DNA of 64,000 bases from Roseibium hamelinense (GTDB taxonomy: Bacteria; Pseudomonadota; Alphaproteobacteria; Rhizobiales; Stappiaceae): the NCBI RefSeq assembly GCF_007830545.1, contig NZ_VLLF01000009.1:1-64000 (forward strand). The letters are read 5' to 3'. Position numbers and translations under genes: made by a program. Of the stretch, positions 63,814 to 64,000 are shown in pieces. The stretch's first letter is position 1. Every line of letters starts with the position of its first letter. The notes beneath the pieces are model-generated. The model had not been told where the DNA came from. It made no database searches and saw nothing but the letters and a program-made list of their open reading frames with translations.

Positions 63814-64000
63814 TCAGCGCGCCAAGCCGCCGGCGACCGCAAGGCGTGATGCGGGTGCCGCAGGTTTGGCCTTGTCGGCGACTTTGCGCTGAAACAACCC
63901 GCGTTTTCCAGGCACCGGTTTAAAGGCGTCGGTCAGGCCGACCACTGTCTCGGCGGCTCCAAGAACAAGAAACCCGTCTTCGGGAAGTAACTTTGCGAGT
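63814..64000 (-). CDS. cheR: Chemotaxis methyltransferase CheR, C-terminal fragment
   Basis: The last 61 codons of a minus-strand gene entering from the right edge: LAKLLPEDGFLVLGAAETVV, then GLTDAFKPVPGKRGLFQRKV, stop TGA at 63814-63816. The segment matches the end of CheR methyltransferases (PDGFLVLGAAET, F-x-P). It methylates chemoreceptor glutamates with SAM. A C-terminal Ala/Lys-rich tail follows. Confidence 0.8.
   Translation of the reverse strand, partial: LAKLLPEDGFLVLGAAETVVGLTDAFKPVPGKRGLFQRKVADKAKPAAPASRLAVAGGLAR

Noticed and set aside
1..64000. CRISPR arrays, tRNA and rRNA genes
   Set aside because: No direct-repeat/spacer pattern, cloverleaf or rRNA-like sequence was recognised by eye; a covariance-model scan would be decisive.

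Overview
The window reads as a chromosomal segment of a marine, motile alphaproteobacterium. The indicators are a CtrA master regulator next to flagellar fliI/fliJ, a DUF2336 protein, a CheR C-terminus, quaternary-amine uptake genes, an MttB-superfamily protein, a dimethylglycine-dehydrogenase-type enzyme, a DddP-type enzyme and a hydroxyproline catabolic cluster. A Stappiaceae/Rhodobacterales-like host (Roseibium/Labrenzia type) is my inference; no rRNA or marker phylogeny is available here. I saw no rRNA, tRNA or CRISPR array.

Layout. 1-6.6 kb: the start of a giant cadherin-repeat protein (minus strand, cut by the window edge), divergent from a type I secretion operon of two ABC half-transporters and an HlyD-type adaptor. 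Both ABC proteins have degraded ATPase motifs, which suggests an obligate heterodimer. 6.6-9.6 kb: a betaine/TMAO-type ABC importer (binding protein, permease, ATPase). 10.2-14.0 kb: VOC protein, 2-hydroxyacid dehydrogenase and TIM-barrel epimerase, then 6-phosphogluconate dehydrogenase. 14.2-24.7 kb: a probable methylated-osmolyte locus with an AfuA/PhnS-type ABC importer, a kinase-fold protein with an altered catalytic loop, an MttB-family protein, a FAD/GcvT demethylating dehydrogenase, and an M24-family enzyme that keeps every metal ligand and the catalytic Asp of the DMSP lyase DddP. 24.7-31.3 kb: CBS protein, Tex, PhoD-like phosphatase, RecD-like helicase.

31.35-34.8 kb: the most unusual part. 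A GNAT acetyltransferase gene is split in two by about 3 kb of foreign DNA. The insert holds a plasmid-type helix-turn-helix gene with a nonsense third codon and a cluster of TGTCTA inverted repeats upstream, a very AT-rich small membrane protein, a Hint-domain (hedgehog/intein-type) protein broken by a one-base frameshift at an abrupt composition change, and a small coiled-coil gene. I see no transposase or integrase.

35.1-45.4 kb: LysR regulator, a 47-aa ORF, a PhnD-like protein translationally coupled to a desaturase, hydroxyproline catabolism (epimerase, FAD oxidase, deaminase, divergent GntR regulator), and an arsenic cluster (arsR, arsC, aquaporin) preceded by a DHA2 exporter. 45.5-50.9 kb: a complete dppABCDF-type importer. 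51.2-54.2 kb: glpK and glpD with CGAAA-rich GlpR-like operators. 54.4-64 kb: MscS channel, DUF2336 protein, PqiA-like protein, fliJ, fliI, ctrA, a Tat-type metallo-hydrolase, a LytTR membrane regulator interrupted by an in-frame stop, and the C-terminus of cheR.

How the genes connect. The window is rich in uptake and catabolism of methylated or amino-acid-derived osmolytes (betaine-type importer, MttB/DMGDH/DddP locus, hydroxyproline, peptides, glycerol), in surface-protein export, and in CtrA-linked motility. Start codons were moved from the longest frame wherever a Shine-Dalgarno, signal peptide or overlap supported another choice; these are noted per gene.
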